A DNA stretch of 64,000 nt, taken from contig NZ_KB889671.1 in NCBI RefSeq assembly GCF_000372745.1, forward strand, positions 57,234 through 121,233, given 5' to 3'. The notes under the pieces are model-generated. The model was not told the origin of the DNA. It worked only from the letters and a program-made list of their open reading frames with translations, and did not search any database. Each line of letters starts with the position of its first letter. Positions within the stretch are counted from its first letter, which is position 1. This DNA is from Embleya scabrispora DSM 41855 (GTDB lineage Bacteria > Actinomycetota > Actinomycetes > Streptomycetales > Streptomycetaceae). A program made the position numbers and the translations under genes. Below are positions 51,827 to 60,102 of the stretch, in pieces.

Positions 51827-52524
51827 GCATCCGGGTGTTGGTCGCCGACGACCAGGCGCTGGTCCGGGCGGGCTTTCGGGTCCTGGTCGAGTCCGATCCC
51901 GAACTGACCGTGGTGGGCGAGGCCGCGAACGGGGCGCAGGCCGTCGAGTTGATCCGGCGCGAACGACCGGACGTGGTCCTGATGGACATTCGGATGCCGG
52001 AGGTGGACGGCATCGAGGCGACTCGGCAGGTACTCGCCGAGGGCCCGCGACCGCCGACCACCCGGGTGCTGGTGCTGACCACGTTCGACCTGGACGAGTA
52101 CGTGTTCGCCGCACTGCGCGCCGGGGCCAGCGGTTTCCTGCTCAAGGACACCCCGCCCGCCGACCTGCTGTCCGCGATCCGGGTGGTCGCGGCGGGGGAC
52201 GGGCTGCTCTCGCCTGGCGTCACCCGGCGCCTGATCGAGGAGTTCGCGCAGCGCCCGGTCGCTGCGGTGCGTGCTCCGGCGCTGCTCGGTGGCATCACCG
52301 ATCGGGAGCGCGAGGTGTTGCACGAGGTGGCGCGCGGCCGATCCAACGCCGAGATCGCCGAACGGCTGCACCTGTCGCTGTCCACGACCAAGACCCACGT
52401 CAGCCGGCTGCTGCTGAAGCTCGACGCGCGCGATCGGGCCCAGTTGGTGATCGCCGCCTACGAGGGCGGGCTGATGAGCCGGGTGCACCGACGGCCGACT
52501 CCCGCACCTGCCGCCGAGGAGTGA
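51823..52524 (+). CDS. NarL/LuxR-type response regulator
   Basis: A 233-residue regulator. The receiver domain (1 to about 125) has phospho-acceptor Asp55 in VVLMDIRMPEVDG and the conserved Lys in FLLKDTPP. The C-terminal LuxR helix-turn-helix is at about 160-215 (ITDREREVLHEVARGRSNAE). It is paired with the kinase just upstream. The two perfect palindromes at 50434-50453 and 50546-50569 are candidate binding sites. Nothing identifiable lies between its stop and the nuclease gene stop at 52701. Confidence 0.94.
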   Translation: MSIRVLVADDQALVRAGFRVLVESDPELTVVGEAANGAQAVELIRRERPDVVLMDIRMPEVDGIEATRQVLAEGPRPPTTRVLVLTTFDLDEYVFAALRAGASGFLLKDTPPADLLSAIRVVAAGDGLLSPGVTRRLIEEFAQRPVAAVRAPALLGGITDREREVLHEVARGRSNAEIAERLHLSLSTTKTHVSRLLLKLDARDRAQLVIAAYEGGLMSRVHRRPTPAPAAEE

Positions 52525-52700
52525 GCTTGTCCGTGGAGACAACCGACGCCGTGGCGGCTCAGCGACGCGATGCGCAACGCGCAGCCCCGGACCGAGACAT
52601 CCACCCCTGTGGGACACCTCAGTTGTTCCCAACCGCCGTGCCAGGCAGGTCGTCATCTCCGGCCCGGCCGGCGCATGGGGTCGAGCAAGCCGCCGAGGCC

Positions 52701-53411
52701 CTACCGTGTGCCCGGCGAAATCGGCACGTTGGGGCACTGCGCGCCCAATCGATCGAGCGTGGCGAGTTCGGTGGCGTCGACCGTCAGGTCGTACTTGGTC
52801 TTCACCGTCACCCAGTCCGTCAGGTACGTACACCGAGCCCCCTCGTAGGGCGGCAGCCAAGTGCCCGGGTCCTGATCGGCCTTCGAACGGTTGTACTTGG
52901 CCGTCACCGCGACCAGCGCCCGAGGCTGGTCGAGATCGTTCGCGTACTGCTCACGCTGGATCGCCGTCCACGCGGACGCGCCCGAGTCCCACGCCTCGGC
53001 CAGCGGCACCATGTGGTCGATGTCCAGGCCGGACGCGCCGTCGACGTAGGCGTCTTCGTAGTACGAGTACCAACGCCCGCCGGTGAGCACGCACTTGGCG
53101 CCGATCTCGGGCGGCGTGACGGCCTCCTCGATGAGTACCTCGGCGCGCGTCGAGCACCCGTCCTTGTCCGCGTCGACCCAGTGCCGGAACGCGTCCCGGT
53201 CGTAGCCGGCGCGGTTCTCGTCGGCCACCCGCAGGCCCGCGATCGCGTCCCGGAGCGGAATCCGCGTGCCGGTCTCGGTGGCAACCGTCGCTGTCGTGGG
53301 CGCGACCGCCACCGCGTTCGTCGCCGGCGCGAACAGCAGTGCGCCCATGCTCGTTGCCGCCACCAGCAGCGAGGCGGCTCGACGTCCCACCGTGATTCCC
53401 GTGTGCATCAT
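52701..53411 (-). CDS. secreted HNH (GmrSD/DUF1524-type) nuclease
   Basis: A 236-residue exported protein. A signal peptide (RAASLLVAATSMGALLFAPA) is followed by a HNH nuclease domain with DIDHMVPLAEAWDSG, the His-metal motif, and later ALVAVTAKYNRSKADQDP with the Asn/Lys/Asp residues of DUF1524/GmrSD-C domains. Four Cys residues may form disulfides. Secreted versions are common in streptomycetes and are thought to degrade extracellular DNA. Start ATG 53411; ATG 53408 follows directly. Confidence 0.9.
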   Translation of the reverse strand: MMHTGITVGRRAASLLVAATSMGALLFAPATNAVAVAPTTATVATETGTRIPLRDAIAGLRVADENRAGYDRDAFRHWVDADKDGCSTRAEVLIEEAVTPPEIGAKCVLTGGRWYSYYEDAYVDGASGLDIDHMVPLAEAWDSGASAWTAIQREQYANDLDQPRALVAVTAKYNRSKADQDPGTWLPPYEGARCTYLTDWVTVKTKYDLTVDATELATLDRLGAQCPNVPISPGTR

Positions 53412-53544
53412 CGCGTTTGCCCCAGAGTCGCCGTGACAGGTCCGCTCCTGTTGTAGCGATGTGCCCGAGCGAGATCGACAACGGCGCAGTTGTGCCACTC
53501 GAAAGAGTGATCCCGGGTGGGCATTTGCCGGCAGCTCCGCCGCG

Positions 53545-53751
53545 GGGCGCTTGGCGGAGGTGGACGCCGGCGACATCGAGGTGGCCGACGAGGAGGGCGT
53601 CGTGGTTGTCCCGGGCGCGCGTCGCGAGCAGGTACTCCGGGACGCCCGGGCGAAGTCGGCCGAGGAGGTGGACGAATCGCTCGACGCGTGGGAGGCGGCG
53701 CACCGTGCGAAGGTCGACGCGATCCTGGCCGAGCACGGGTTCGAGGGCTGA
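53545..53751 (+). pseudogene. C-terminal fragment of an RraA-like aldolase
   Basis: The frame ending at 53751 encodes VDAGDIEVADEEGVVVVP, then a helix with ARREQVLRDARAKSAEEVDE. This is the characteristic end of RraA-like (4-hydroxy-4-methyl-2-oxoglutarate aldolase) proteins. The upstream two thirds of the protein, including the substrate-binding part, is missing, and sequence before about 53545 does not match. A truncated relic is the best reading. Confidence 0.55.
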
Positions 53752-53767
53752 GCGGCGGCCCTCGCGG

Positions 53768-54469
53768 TCAGGGCCGGACCGGGCGGGCGCTTTCCCAAGA
53801 AGGGTAGTGCCGCATGGTGTCGCGTCCGCAGGGGCAGTACACGGCGGCGCGCTGATCGAGCACGAAGACCACGCCGATCCAGTAGTTCCGGAGTGCGCGC
53901 ACGCACCACTGGTGGGGCAGGAGTTCGCCGGACGGGACGAGGGTGGTCAGGTAGGTGCCGAGGTTGGCGCCCATCGGTACGAGTGGCATGCGCTGCGGCA
54001 GGAGGGTGTGCCAGACGCCGCGATCGGTGACCTGGATGGAGCCGCCGGCGTCACCGCTGCCGTCGGTTTCGGCGATCACGGCGATGGTCATGGGTACGTC
54101 GTCGGTGACGCCCGAGTGCGGGAAGAGCGCGGAGGCGCCGTCCGGGCGCGATACGGCGAGGTCGCCGTCGCGGTGGGCGCCGACCGGCGATACGTGCATG
54201 ATCGCGTCGATCCTGCCGAGGTATTCGGGGACTTCCTCCAACCACGCGACCCGATTGCGGGCGACTTCGAGCACGCGCGGTACGGGCTTGCCCGGTGCCT
54301 CCCAGGCCACGGTCGCGTGGCCGCCCGGGACGCCGGGGAGAAGCCGGATGTCCGCGAGGGAGAGGCAGGTCAGGAAGGCCCGAGCGGCGTCGAAGCTCTG
54401 GAGCAGACCCACCACCCGATCGGGTGACAACAGGTGGGTGCCGGCGGAGCAGGGTCGGTTTTCGGACAT
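53768..54469 (-). CDS. hypothetical protein next to an anti-sigma-type ATPase
   Basis: A 233-residue protein that I do not recognise. It has no signal peptide or membrane segment. Visible are FDAARAFLTCLSLADIRLL near residue 35, DDVPMTIAVIAETDG, and a C-terminal YCPCGRDTMRHYP with a Cys-Pro-Cys that could bind metal. The ATG at 54469 has GGAG five bases upstream. It follows the HATPase gene by 49 bp in the same direction, so they probably share a transcript and may function with the WhiJ-like regulator on the other side. Confidence 0.75.
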   Translation of the reverse strand: MSENRPCSAGTHLLSPDRVVGLLQSFDAARAFLTCLSLADIRLLPGVPGGHATVAWEAPGKPVPRVLEVARNRVAWLEEVPEYLGRIDAIMHVSPVGAHRDGDLAVSRPDGASALFPHSGVTDDVPMTIAVIAETDGSGDAGGSIQVTDRGVWHTLLPQRMPLVPMGANLGTYLTTLVPSGELLPHQWCVRALRNYWIGVVFVLDQRAAVYCPCGRDTMRHYPSWESARPVRP

Positions 54470-54518
54470 GGCGACTCCGAAGTCGATGAACGTGGCGGAT
54501 GGTCGAACACCCGACTCC

Positions 54519-54962
54519 TCAAAGCCGAGCAACAACAAACGGCGCAACCAACGCGGGCCCCTGGCGAGGCGGTTCGGGCACAATCTCCGCCCGAACCCAC
54601 TTCCCCCCACCACGCACGGGCCCGGACCCCAACCCGCACCCGAGCGCCCAGACGAGGAACAGCCCCCGCCCGGAGCACTCTTCGTCGTCCCCGGGCGGGT
54701 CGACGCTGAGCGCGAACGGCGCACCGTCGTCGACGACTTCGACGACGACGACCCCGTCGACCACCTCACACGAGATGGACCGCGCCCCACCGGCATGCCG
54801 GATGGCGTTGCCGACCAACTCGGAGGCCGCGAGGCGCAATACGTCGACGGCTGCGGACGCACCGCGCGCAGCGCCCGCTATCGCTACGAAATCTCTTGCC
54901 AGGGAGGCTGCTTCGGGACCGGGTGGCAGATTGATTCGGCTCGTTGCCGGCAACCGGGGCAT
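54519..54962 (-). CDS. anti-sigma-type ATP-binding protein (HATPase_c_2)
   Basis: A 147-residue single-domain GHKL ATPase of the SpoIIAB/RsbW-like class. N box LRLAASELVGNAIRHAG, G1 box VVDDGAPF and G2 box GRGLFLVWALG are present. Such proteins in streptomycetes accompany WhiJ-type regulators and DUF397 proteins and may act as serine kinases or anti-sigma factors. It is divergent from the XRE gene at 55204. Partner unknown. Confidence 0.88.
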   Translation of the reverse strand: MPRLPATSRINLPPGPEAASLARDFVAIAGAARGASAAVDVLRLAASELVGNAIRHAGGARSISCEVVDGVVVVEVVDDGAPFALSVDPPGDDEECSGRGLFLVWALGCGLGSGPVRGGGKWVRAEIVPEPPRQGPALVAPFVVARL

Positions 54963-55064
54963 GGCGCTTACTCCTCACTGCCATGTGGTGCGCAAGGCAT
55001 TGCGATCCTGCTGCGCTTGGTGATTCGACAGGCGCAGAGGGTGACTGGAACGAGATTGCTCCTC

Positions 55065-55115
55065 TTTGCGTACGCGCGTCAAGCGACTCTCACGCAAAAT
55101 GCAGAACTACTGCAT
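55065..55115. promoter_or_regulatory. inverted repeats in the WhiJ-like promoter region
   Basis: TTTGCGT (55065-55071) is inverted as ACGCAAA (55092-55098), directly followed by ATGCAG-aacta-CTGCAT (55099-55115). Both are AT-richer than the surroundings and lie about 90-140 bp upstream of the XRE regulator gene, in the region shared with the divergent ATPase gene. They are candidate operators for the XRE protein. Confidence 0.5.
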
Positions 55116-55203
55116 GCGAGAAGCTGGATGGCTACGCTCGATCTGTCCGCAATGCTGTCCGGAAGTGCGTACACCCGCCCGCACACCTGAGCGAGGGAGA
55201 GAC

Positions 55204-56064
55204 ATGGCGAGCACAGGCCCCGGAAACCTGAAGGCCCGACGAGACCTCGGTGATCAGCTTCGCAAGCTCAGAGGGAAGCGCACTGCCACGAGTATCGCCG
55301 CAGAACTCGGCGTGAGTCCGTCCACCGTGACGCGCACCGAGACCGGCGAACGTGTCTGCACCGAGGAGTACTTCCATGCCTTGGCCGACGTCTTCGGCCT
55401 GACGGGGGAGAAGCGTCAGACACTCGAAGAACTGGCCATCGCCGTCTGGGACGCGGATCCACCCTGGTGGGCCAAGTTCGCCGACGTCCTGTCCGCGAAC
55501 TACGCCGCGCTGCTCGAGTACGAGGAGACGGCGCTTCGTCGTCGCGACTACCAAATCAACCTGATCCCAGCCCACCTACAGACGGAGCCGTACTCCGAGG
55601 CGGTGACGGCAGTCGATTTCGCCGGCTTGAGCCGGGACGCGATCGATGATCTCGTGGCCATTCGGCTGGAACGGCAGCGTCGAGTGTTCGAGGCGGACCC
55701 GCGACTCGAAGTCGAAGCCGTTGTGACTGAGGGGGTGTTGCGATGGGCAGTGGGCGGTCCTGAAGTGCATCGCAACCAGCTCGCTCGGCTCCTCGACGTG
55801 ACGGAGCTTCCGAACGTTTCGTTGCGGGTGATCCCATTCACGGCGGGAGCCGGTGGGACTTACGCCAGTTCGTTTCAGATCCTGTCGTACGGTGGGGACG
55901 AACCCGAAGTCGTCTTCGGTCAAGGTGTCTCCGGGAGCACCTTCATGAACGACCCTCGCGAGGTACGGCGATTCGGCCGATTGTTCACCACCCTGTCCAA
56001 GCACGCATTGAGCTTGGAAGATAGCCGTGCACTGATCGCGACCATCAAGAAAGACACCACATGA
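55204..56064 (+). CDS. WhiJ-like XRE-family regulator with DUF5753 domain
   Basis: A 286-residue protein. The N-terminal XRE helix-turn-helix is at about 15-70 (TSIAAELGVSPSTVTRTETG). The C-terminal DUF5753 region is characteristic: IPAHLQTEPYSEAV, then RLERQRRVFE and NVSLRVIPFTAGA. These regulators occur in many copies in streptomycetes and some affect development. ATG 55204 follows GAGGGAGAG. It is coupled by ATGA to the DUF397 gene, the usual partner of this family. Confidence 0.93.
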   Translation: MASTGPGNLKARRDLGDQLRKLRGKRTATSIAAELGVSPSTVTRTETGERVCTEEYFHALADVFGLTGEKRQTLEELAIAVWDADPPWWAKFADVLSANYAALLEYEETALRRRDYQINLIPAHLQTEPYSEAVTAVDFAGLSRDAIDDLVAIRLERQRRVFEADPRLEVEAVVTEGVLRWAVGGPEVHRNQLARLLDVTELPNVSLRVIPFTAGAGGTYASSFQILSYGGDEPEVVFGQGVSGSTFMNDPREVRRFGRLFTTLSKHALSLEDSRALIATIKKDTT

Positions 56065-56255
56065 CCCTGGCTATAGGTACCGACACCGTTCTGGTCTGGA
56101 GGAAGAGCACGTTCAGCGGTGCCAACGATGACTGCGTCGAGACCGCGCCCACCGCCATGGCCGTGGCCGTGCGCGACAGCAAGGACCTCACCGTCGGCAA
56201 CTTCGCTGTCCCCAACCACTCCTGGGCTCGGCTGACGGAAGCGCTCAAGCGCTGA
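56061..56255 (+). CDS. DUF397 small protein
   Basis: A 64-residue protein of the DUF397 family, recognised by VWRKSTFSGANDDCVETAP and VAVRDSKDL. In known WhiJ-type loci the DUF397 protein is thought to counteract the adjacent XRE regulator. It is translationally coupled to that regulator here. Hairpins follow immediately. Confidence 0.92.
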   Translation: MTLAIGTDTVLVWRKSTFSGANDDCVETAPTAMAVAVRDSKDLTVGNFAVPNHSWARLTEALKR

Positions 56256-56305
56256 TTCGCTCGACAAGCGAATCGGGGCTGCCCCTCGGCATGACGAGGG
56301 GCGGC
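56254..56305 (+). terminator. double hairpin after the DUF397 gene
   Basis: GATTCGCT/AGCGAATC (56254-56261 with 56267-56274) overlaps the stop codon. A stronger hairpin, GCTGCCCCTCG/CGAGGGGCGGC (56278-56288 with 56295-56305, one G-T pair), follows. The second is a likely terminator. Between it and the TetR gene end at 56483 I see nothing further. Confidence 0.7.
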
Positions 56306-56482
56306 CTCACCTGCGTCGAGGCGCGCGTAGCCTCTTCGAGACTCACCAGGGGTCATCGTCGGGCGGGCCGGGGGCAACCGTGATGGTGCCGACGTCGCCA
56401 CCAGGCCCGAGCCCGGGCCGGCCTGACCCTCCTGAGAGGGCATTCGACGGTCGTTACCGCTTCATCGTCCATGCCGGATGCA

Positions 56483-57097
56483 TCAGGTGTTCAGGCCGGC
56501 GCTGAGCAGCCAGATGTGTTCGCAAGTGGCCGATGCCTTCCGGAACTTCTCGCGGGACTCTTGCGAGGCGTGGTAGAAGGTTCGCTCGATCATCCAGCAC
56601 AAAGAGCGTGCCATCGCCGATGCCTGGTCCGGTTCGGTGCCGGCCTGAACGCCGGCTCTTTCCAGGACGGCGGTGATGGCCGTGGTGAACAAGTCGGCTG
56701 TATGGCTCCACAGTTCGCCGACCTCCGGCACGGTCAACGACAGGTCGATCGCCGTGCGCATGACCAGGCCGTGTTCGTTCCACAACTCGACCGTGCGCTG
56801 CATGGCTGCCGCGATGGCCCGGCGCGGCTCGTCGGTCTGCGCGGTGGCACGGGACCGCTCCCACAGGTGCTCGACGGTCCGGGCCACCAGCGCCGTGACG
56901 ACTTCCTGCTTGGAGCCGAAGTAGAAGTACAGGGCGCCGCGGGTGATCCCGGCGCCCTGGGCGATGTCGCCGACGGTCATGGCGTCGTAGCCCTTTTGCG
57001 CCAGCAGAGCTTCGCAGGTGTCCAGGATGGCCCGCTCCCGGACATCGCCCTTGCGCTCGGTGCCGCGTCGGCTCCGCGCCGGGTGGTGGCCGGACAT
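56483..57097 (-). CDS. TetR/AcrR-family transcriptional regulator
   Basis: A 204-residue repressor. The helix-turn-helix is at about 37-62 (MTVGDIAQGAGITRGALYFY). The C-terminal domain is all-helical with CWMIERTFYHASQESREKF near the end, as in EthR/KstR-like ligand-binding domains. Its ATG overlaps the stop of the SDR gene by one base, so the repressor is the second gene of the SDR operon and presumably autoregulates through the imperfect palindrome at 57994-58018. Confidence 0.92.
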   Translation of the reverse strand: MSGHHPARSRRGTERKGDVRERAILDTCEALLAQKGYDAMTVGDIAQGAGITRGALYFYFGSKQEVVTALVARTVEHLWERSRATAQTDEPRRAIAAAMQRTVELWNEHGLVMRTAIDLSLTVPEVGELWSHTADLFTTAITAVLERAGVQAGTEPDQASAMARSLCWMIERTFYHASQESREKFRKASATCEHIWLLSAGLNT

Positions 57098-57945
57098 CAG
57101 AGCTGAGCGCCCTCGTCGAAGTCGGTCGTACGGGAGAGCGCCCCCCATCCGCGGATGTCCTCGTCCACGGCCGTGCGCGCGGCGGTGACCAGGCGCAGCG
57201 CGTCCGAGCCCAGGAGGAGGTGGGCCGGCGGCCGGTCGACCGACGCGATGTGCACGACGGCCTCCCCGGCCCTGGCCGGATCGCCCAGCTGGTTTCCGCT
57301 CGCCTTCCGCCGCGCTGCACGGATGGGGGTGAACAGCTCGTCGTAGTCGTCGATGGACTGCGCGGCGCGTGTCATGGACCGACCGGCCCAGTCGGTGCGG
57401 AAGGAGCCGGGCTCGATCGCCGTCACGTGGATCCCGAACTGTGCGACCTCCTTGCCCAGTGCCTCGAGAATGCCTTCCAGGGCGAACTTGCTGCCGCAGT
57501 AGGCGGACATCCCGGGCACGGCCATGAGCCCACCCATGGAGGTGACGGCCATCAGGTGCCCGCTGCGGCGCCGGCGCATGTGGGGCAGTGCCGCCTGGAG
57601 GGTGGCCATCGCCCCGAATACGTTCACCTCGAACTGCCGCCGCACCTCGGCCAACGGGGTTTCCTCGAAGGTGCCCTCCAGGCCGTAGCCGGCGTTGGCG
57701 ACGACGACATCCAAGGCGCCGATGCTCTCCTCCACCTCCGCGACCACCCGCGAGACGGCGTCGTCGTCGGTCACATCCAGGATGCGGCCGTGAGCGTACC
57801 CGGGCCGGAGCCCCTCGAAGGCCCGCAGGTCTTCCTCGGAGCGGACCGTGCCGACGACGGTGTGCCCGGCGGTCAGGGCGGCTTGGGCGAAGGCCCGCCC
57901 GAGGCCCGTACTGACGCCCGTGATCAGCCACTTCTGCTTCTGCAT
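57097..57945 (-). CDS. short-chain dehydrogenase/reductase
   Basis: A 282-residue NAD(P)-dependent SDR. The cofactor loop is TGVSTGLGRAFA (about 9-20), NAG is in VVVANAGYGLEG, and the catalytic Ser, Tyr and Lys are in AVTSMGG and SAYCGSKFALEG. The VRSEEDLRAF segment after strand 2, with Arg, favours NADP(H). It is transcribed with the TetR gene that follows. Substrate unknown. Confidence 0.93.
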   Translation of the reverse strand: MQKQKWLITGVSTGLGRAFAQAALTAGHTVVGTVRSEEDLRAFEGLRPGYAHGRILDVTDDDAVSRVVAEVEESIGALDVVVANAGYGLEGTFEETPLAEVRRQFEVNVFGAMATLQAALPHMRRRRSGHLMAVTSMGGLMAVPGMSAYCGSKFALEGILEALGKEVAQFGIHVTAIEPGSFRTDWAGRSMTRAAQSIDDYDELFTPIRAARRKASGNQLGDPARAGEAVVHIASVDRPPAHLLLGSDALRLVTAARTAVDEDIRGWGALSRTTDFDEGAQL

Positions 57946-57993
57946 TGCTCCTCCAGAGAGGACTCGAACCGAGCCGGACTGCTCGCGGTCCCC

Positions 57994-58018
57994 AAAAGTC
58001 TACACTCCGTCGATTTTT
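57994..58018. promoter_or_regulatory. imperfect 25-bp palindrome upstream of the SDR-tetR operon
   Basis: AAAAGTCTAC and GTCGATTTTT, centred on an ACTCC core, have 8 of 10 arm positions complementary. It lies 49-73 bp upstream of the SDR start, in an AT-rich patch containing TAGACT (-10-like) on the minus strand. It is a candidate operator for the TetR protein of the operon. Confidence 0.5.
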
Positions 58019-58153
58019 CTCATCGCAGTGCAGATTCCGGCGACACCTACGGCTTCGCCGACCGCCCCATGCCGGCCTTCCCCGATCGAGAGCGGAGGCC
58101 GGAGGCGTACGCGTGAGCGATGAGTCTGGGCGGCGGATCGGGTCTGCCTTGGT

Positions 58154-58771
58154 ATGACTCGAATCATCGCCGACATCTCCGTCTCCCTCGACGGCTTCGT
58201 CACCGGGCCCGACCCCGGTCCGGACAACGGTCTGGGTACCGGCGGCGAGGCCCTGCACACATGGGCGTTCTCCGACGACCCCGACGACCGCCGGGTCCTG
58301 CGCGAGGGGACCGCCCGCTCGGGCGCCGTCGTCCTCGGCCGCCGGCTCTTCGACCTGGTCGACGGGCCGAACGGCTGGGACGACACGTGCGGTTACGGCG
58401 CCGGCGAGGTCGGCAAGCCCGCGTTCGTCGTCGTGACGAGCTCGCCGCCGGAGTCGGTGCGGACATCCGACCTCGACTGGACGTTCGTCACCACCGGTCT
58501 GCCCGACGCCGTCACCGCCGCGCGCGAGCGAGCCGAGGCGGCGTCGTCGGACAGCGGCAAGGACCTCGACGTCGTCCTCATGGGCGGTGGTGCCACGATC
58601 GGCTCGGCGCTCGACGCCGGGCTGGTCGACGCGCTGACGCTGCACCTGGCGCCCGTCGTGCTGGGCGCCGGGACACCACTGTTCACCCGCGGAGCACCGC
58701 GCACGCTGGTGCAGCGGAGCGTGATCTCGACATCGACCGCGACCCACCTGACCTACGACGTCTCCCGGTGA
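58154..58771 (+). CDS. dihydrofolate-reductase-like (RibD C-terminal) protein
   Basis: A 205-residue NADPH-dependent reductase-fold protein. DISVSLDGFVTGPDPGPDNG is the typical start of this subfamily, AVVLGRRLFDLVDG and VLMGGGATIGSALDAGLVDA follow, and LHLAPVVLGAGTPLF is near the C-terminus. Many actinobacterial copies exist; their substrates are unknown and they are not true DHFRs. It is followed after 4 bp by a disrupted hydrolase gene. Confidence 0.9.
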   Translation: MTRIIADISVSLDGFVTGPDPGPDNGLGTGGEALHTWAFSDDPDDRRVLREGTARSGAVVLGRRLFDLVDGPNGWDDTCGYGAGEVGKPAFVVVTSSPPESVRTSDLDWTFVTTGLPDAVTAARERAEAASSDSGKDLDVVLMGGGATIGSALDAGLVDALTLHLAPVVLGAGTPLFTRGAPRTLVQRSVISTSTATHLTYDVSR

Positions 58772-58775
58772 TCCG

Positions 58776-59287
58776 ATGACCACTGTGAACGCCAATGACA
58801 TCGCCTTCGGCATCGAGTCGTTCGGTGACGAGGACGCGCCACTCGTCCTGCTCGCGGGCGGGACGACGATGCTCTCCTGGCCCGCGGCGCTTTGCGAGCG
58901 CCTCGCCGCCGGCGGGCGCCGTGTGGTGCGCTACGACCTGCGCGACAGCGGGGAGTCGGCAACGACCCCGTCGCCGCGCGCGCAGTCGCTGCGCGCATCT
59001 GGGACCGCACGCCCGGCACCGCACCACCGGTCCGGATGGCCAACCAGATGGGCATGGTGTTCTCCGGGCTCGACTGCACACCCCGCCGGCGCGAGCGCCT
59101 GCCCGAGATCGAGGTCCCCACCCTCGTCGTCCACGGCCGCCGCGACCCGTTCTTCCCCGTCGGCAACGGCGAGGCGATCGCGCGCGAAATCCCCGGGGCA
59201 CGGCTGCTCGTCCTCGAGAAGGCCGCCACCGCGATCCCCGAAGCGGCGATCGACGAGGTCATCGAGGCGATGCTCACGCTCGGCTAG
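58776..59287 (+). pseudogene. alpha/beta hydrolase with internal deletion and frameshift
   Basis: The 5' part reads MTTVNANDIAFG through VVRYDLRDSGESATT in one frame. The 3' part (RIWDRTPGTAPPVR through TLVVHGRRDPFFPVG to EVIEAMLTLG) is in another frame, with the switch near 58960-58975. The segment that should carry the nucleophile Ser (GxSxG) and cap domain is absent, so about half of a normal 270-residue enzyme is missing. Both flanks match the same hydrolase family, which supports a deletion in a formerly intact gene co-transcribed with the DHFR-like gene. Confidence 0.75.
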
Positions 59288-59604
59288 AGGACGGCGGACG
59301 CCGCACGGGTCCGGCCCCCACGCAGCAGTGGACTTCGGAGGCTCGGTCCGCCCGCTCGCGATCGGCACGATTCCCACCCGAGGAAGACCTCCGATAAGAG
59401 TCCACAAAGCGGGGGTCCAGTGAAGATTGCGGCCCGCCACTTCCTTCCGCACGACCCCGCCGGCTGTAGGCGGAAAGGTCGCCTGGTCCGGTGGAGGGAC
59501 GTAGCGTTGGGGGTGCGGGGGATTTTTCTCATATCTGCGAGGCGTCGGCGGCTGATCGTTCGACGCTCGGCCGCGGCGATGCCTCCCGAGTGGAGGAGGA
59601 GACC
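59288..59604 (+). other. 317-bp region upstream of the cupin gene
   Basis: No gene is supported here. It holds a small hairpin CCGCC/GGCGG near 59460-59475 and, at 59521-59532, the AT-rich 12-mer GATTTTTCTCAT that also occurs at 58012-58023. The second copy, followed by ATATCTG, may be part of the cupin promoter. Confidence 0.4.
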
Positions 59605-59967
59605 ATGACCGGTCTCGTCCGTAAGAATTTCGCATCGCCCGAGGAAACCCGTCCGTTCGAAGCGGACAAGGGCAAGGTCGATCTCGTTTCCCTGAACGCC
59701 ATCCCGGTGGGTCGGGGCACGTTCGAACCGGGCTGGCGCTGGTCGGAGCACGTGAAGCCGATCGCCGGGACCGACAGTTGTCAGGCGTCGCACGTCGGCT
59801 TGACGCTCTCGGGACGGATGCACATCGTCATGGACGACGGTGAGGAGATGGAGTTCGGAGCCGGAGACCTGATGGTTTGCCCGCCCGGACACGACGCGTG
59901 GGTCGTCGGTGACGAGCCGTGCGTGGTGCTCGACTGGGCCGGCTACGGCGACTACGCCAAGCGATAG
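59605..59967 (+). CDS. cupin-domain protein
   Basis: A 120-residue single-domain cupin. The barrel motifs read WRWSEHVKP, then SHVGLTLSGRMHIVMDDGEE and the second motif PPGHDAWVVGDEPCVVLDW. Metal-binding His residues are partly conserved. The start at ATG 59605 follows a very strong GGAGGAGGAG. It stands alone and ends at a shared hairpin before the convergent MerR gene. Function not predictable. Confidence 0.88.
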   Translation: MTGLVRKNFASPEETRPFEADKGKVDLVSLNAIPVGRGTFEPGWRWSEHVKPIAGTDSCQASHVGLTLSGRMHIVMDDGEEMEFGAGDLMVCPPGHDAWVVGDEPCVVLDWAGYGDYAKR

Positions 59968-60057
59968 GCGGCCGAGAAGCCGGCCGTCGAAGGGCACGAG
60001 TGACCGCTCCTCCAGCACACGCCCGTCATGCCTCGGTCGCAACCCGACGGCAACCCG

Positions 60058-60098
60058 CCCCGGCCGGCCCGCCGGCAACGGGGTCGGGCCGGCCGGGG
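60058..60098. terminator. bidirectional hairpin between cupin and MerR genes
   Basis: CCCCGGCCGGCCC (60058-60070) and GGGCCGGCCGGGG (60086-60098) are perfect 13-bp inverted copies with a 15-nt loop. It lies between the convergent stops at 59967 and 60103 and can end both messages. Confidence 0.78.
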
Positions 60099-60102
60099 GT
60101 GG

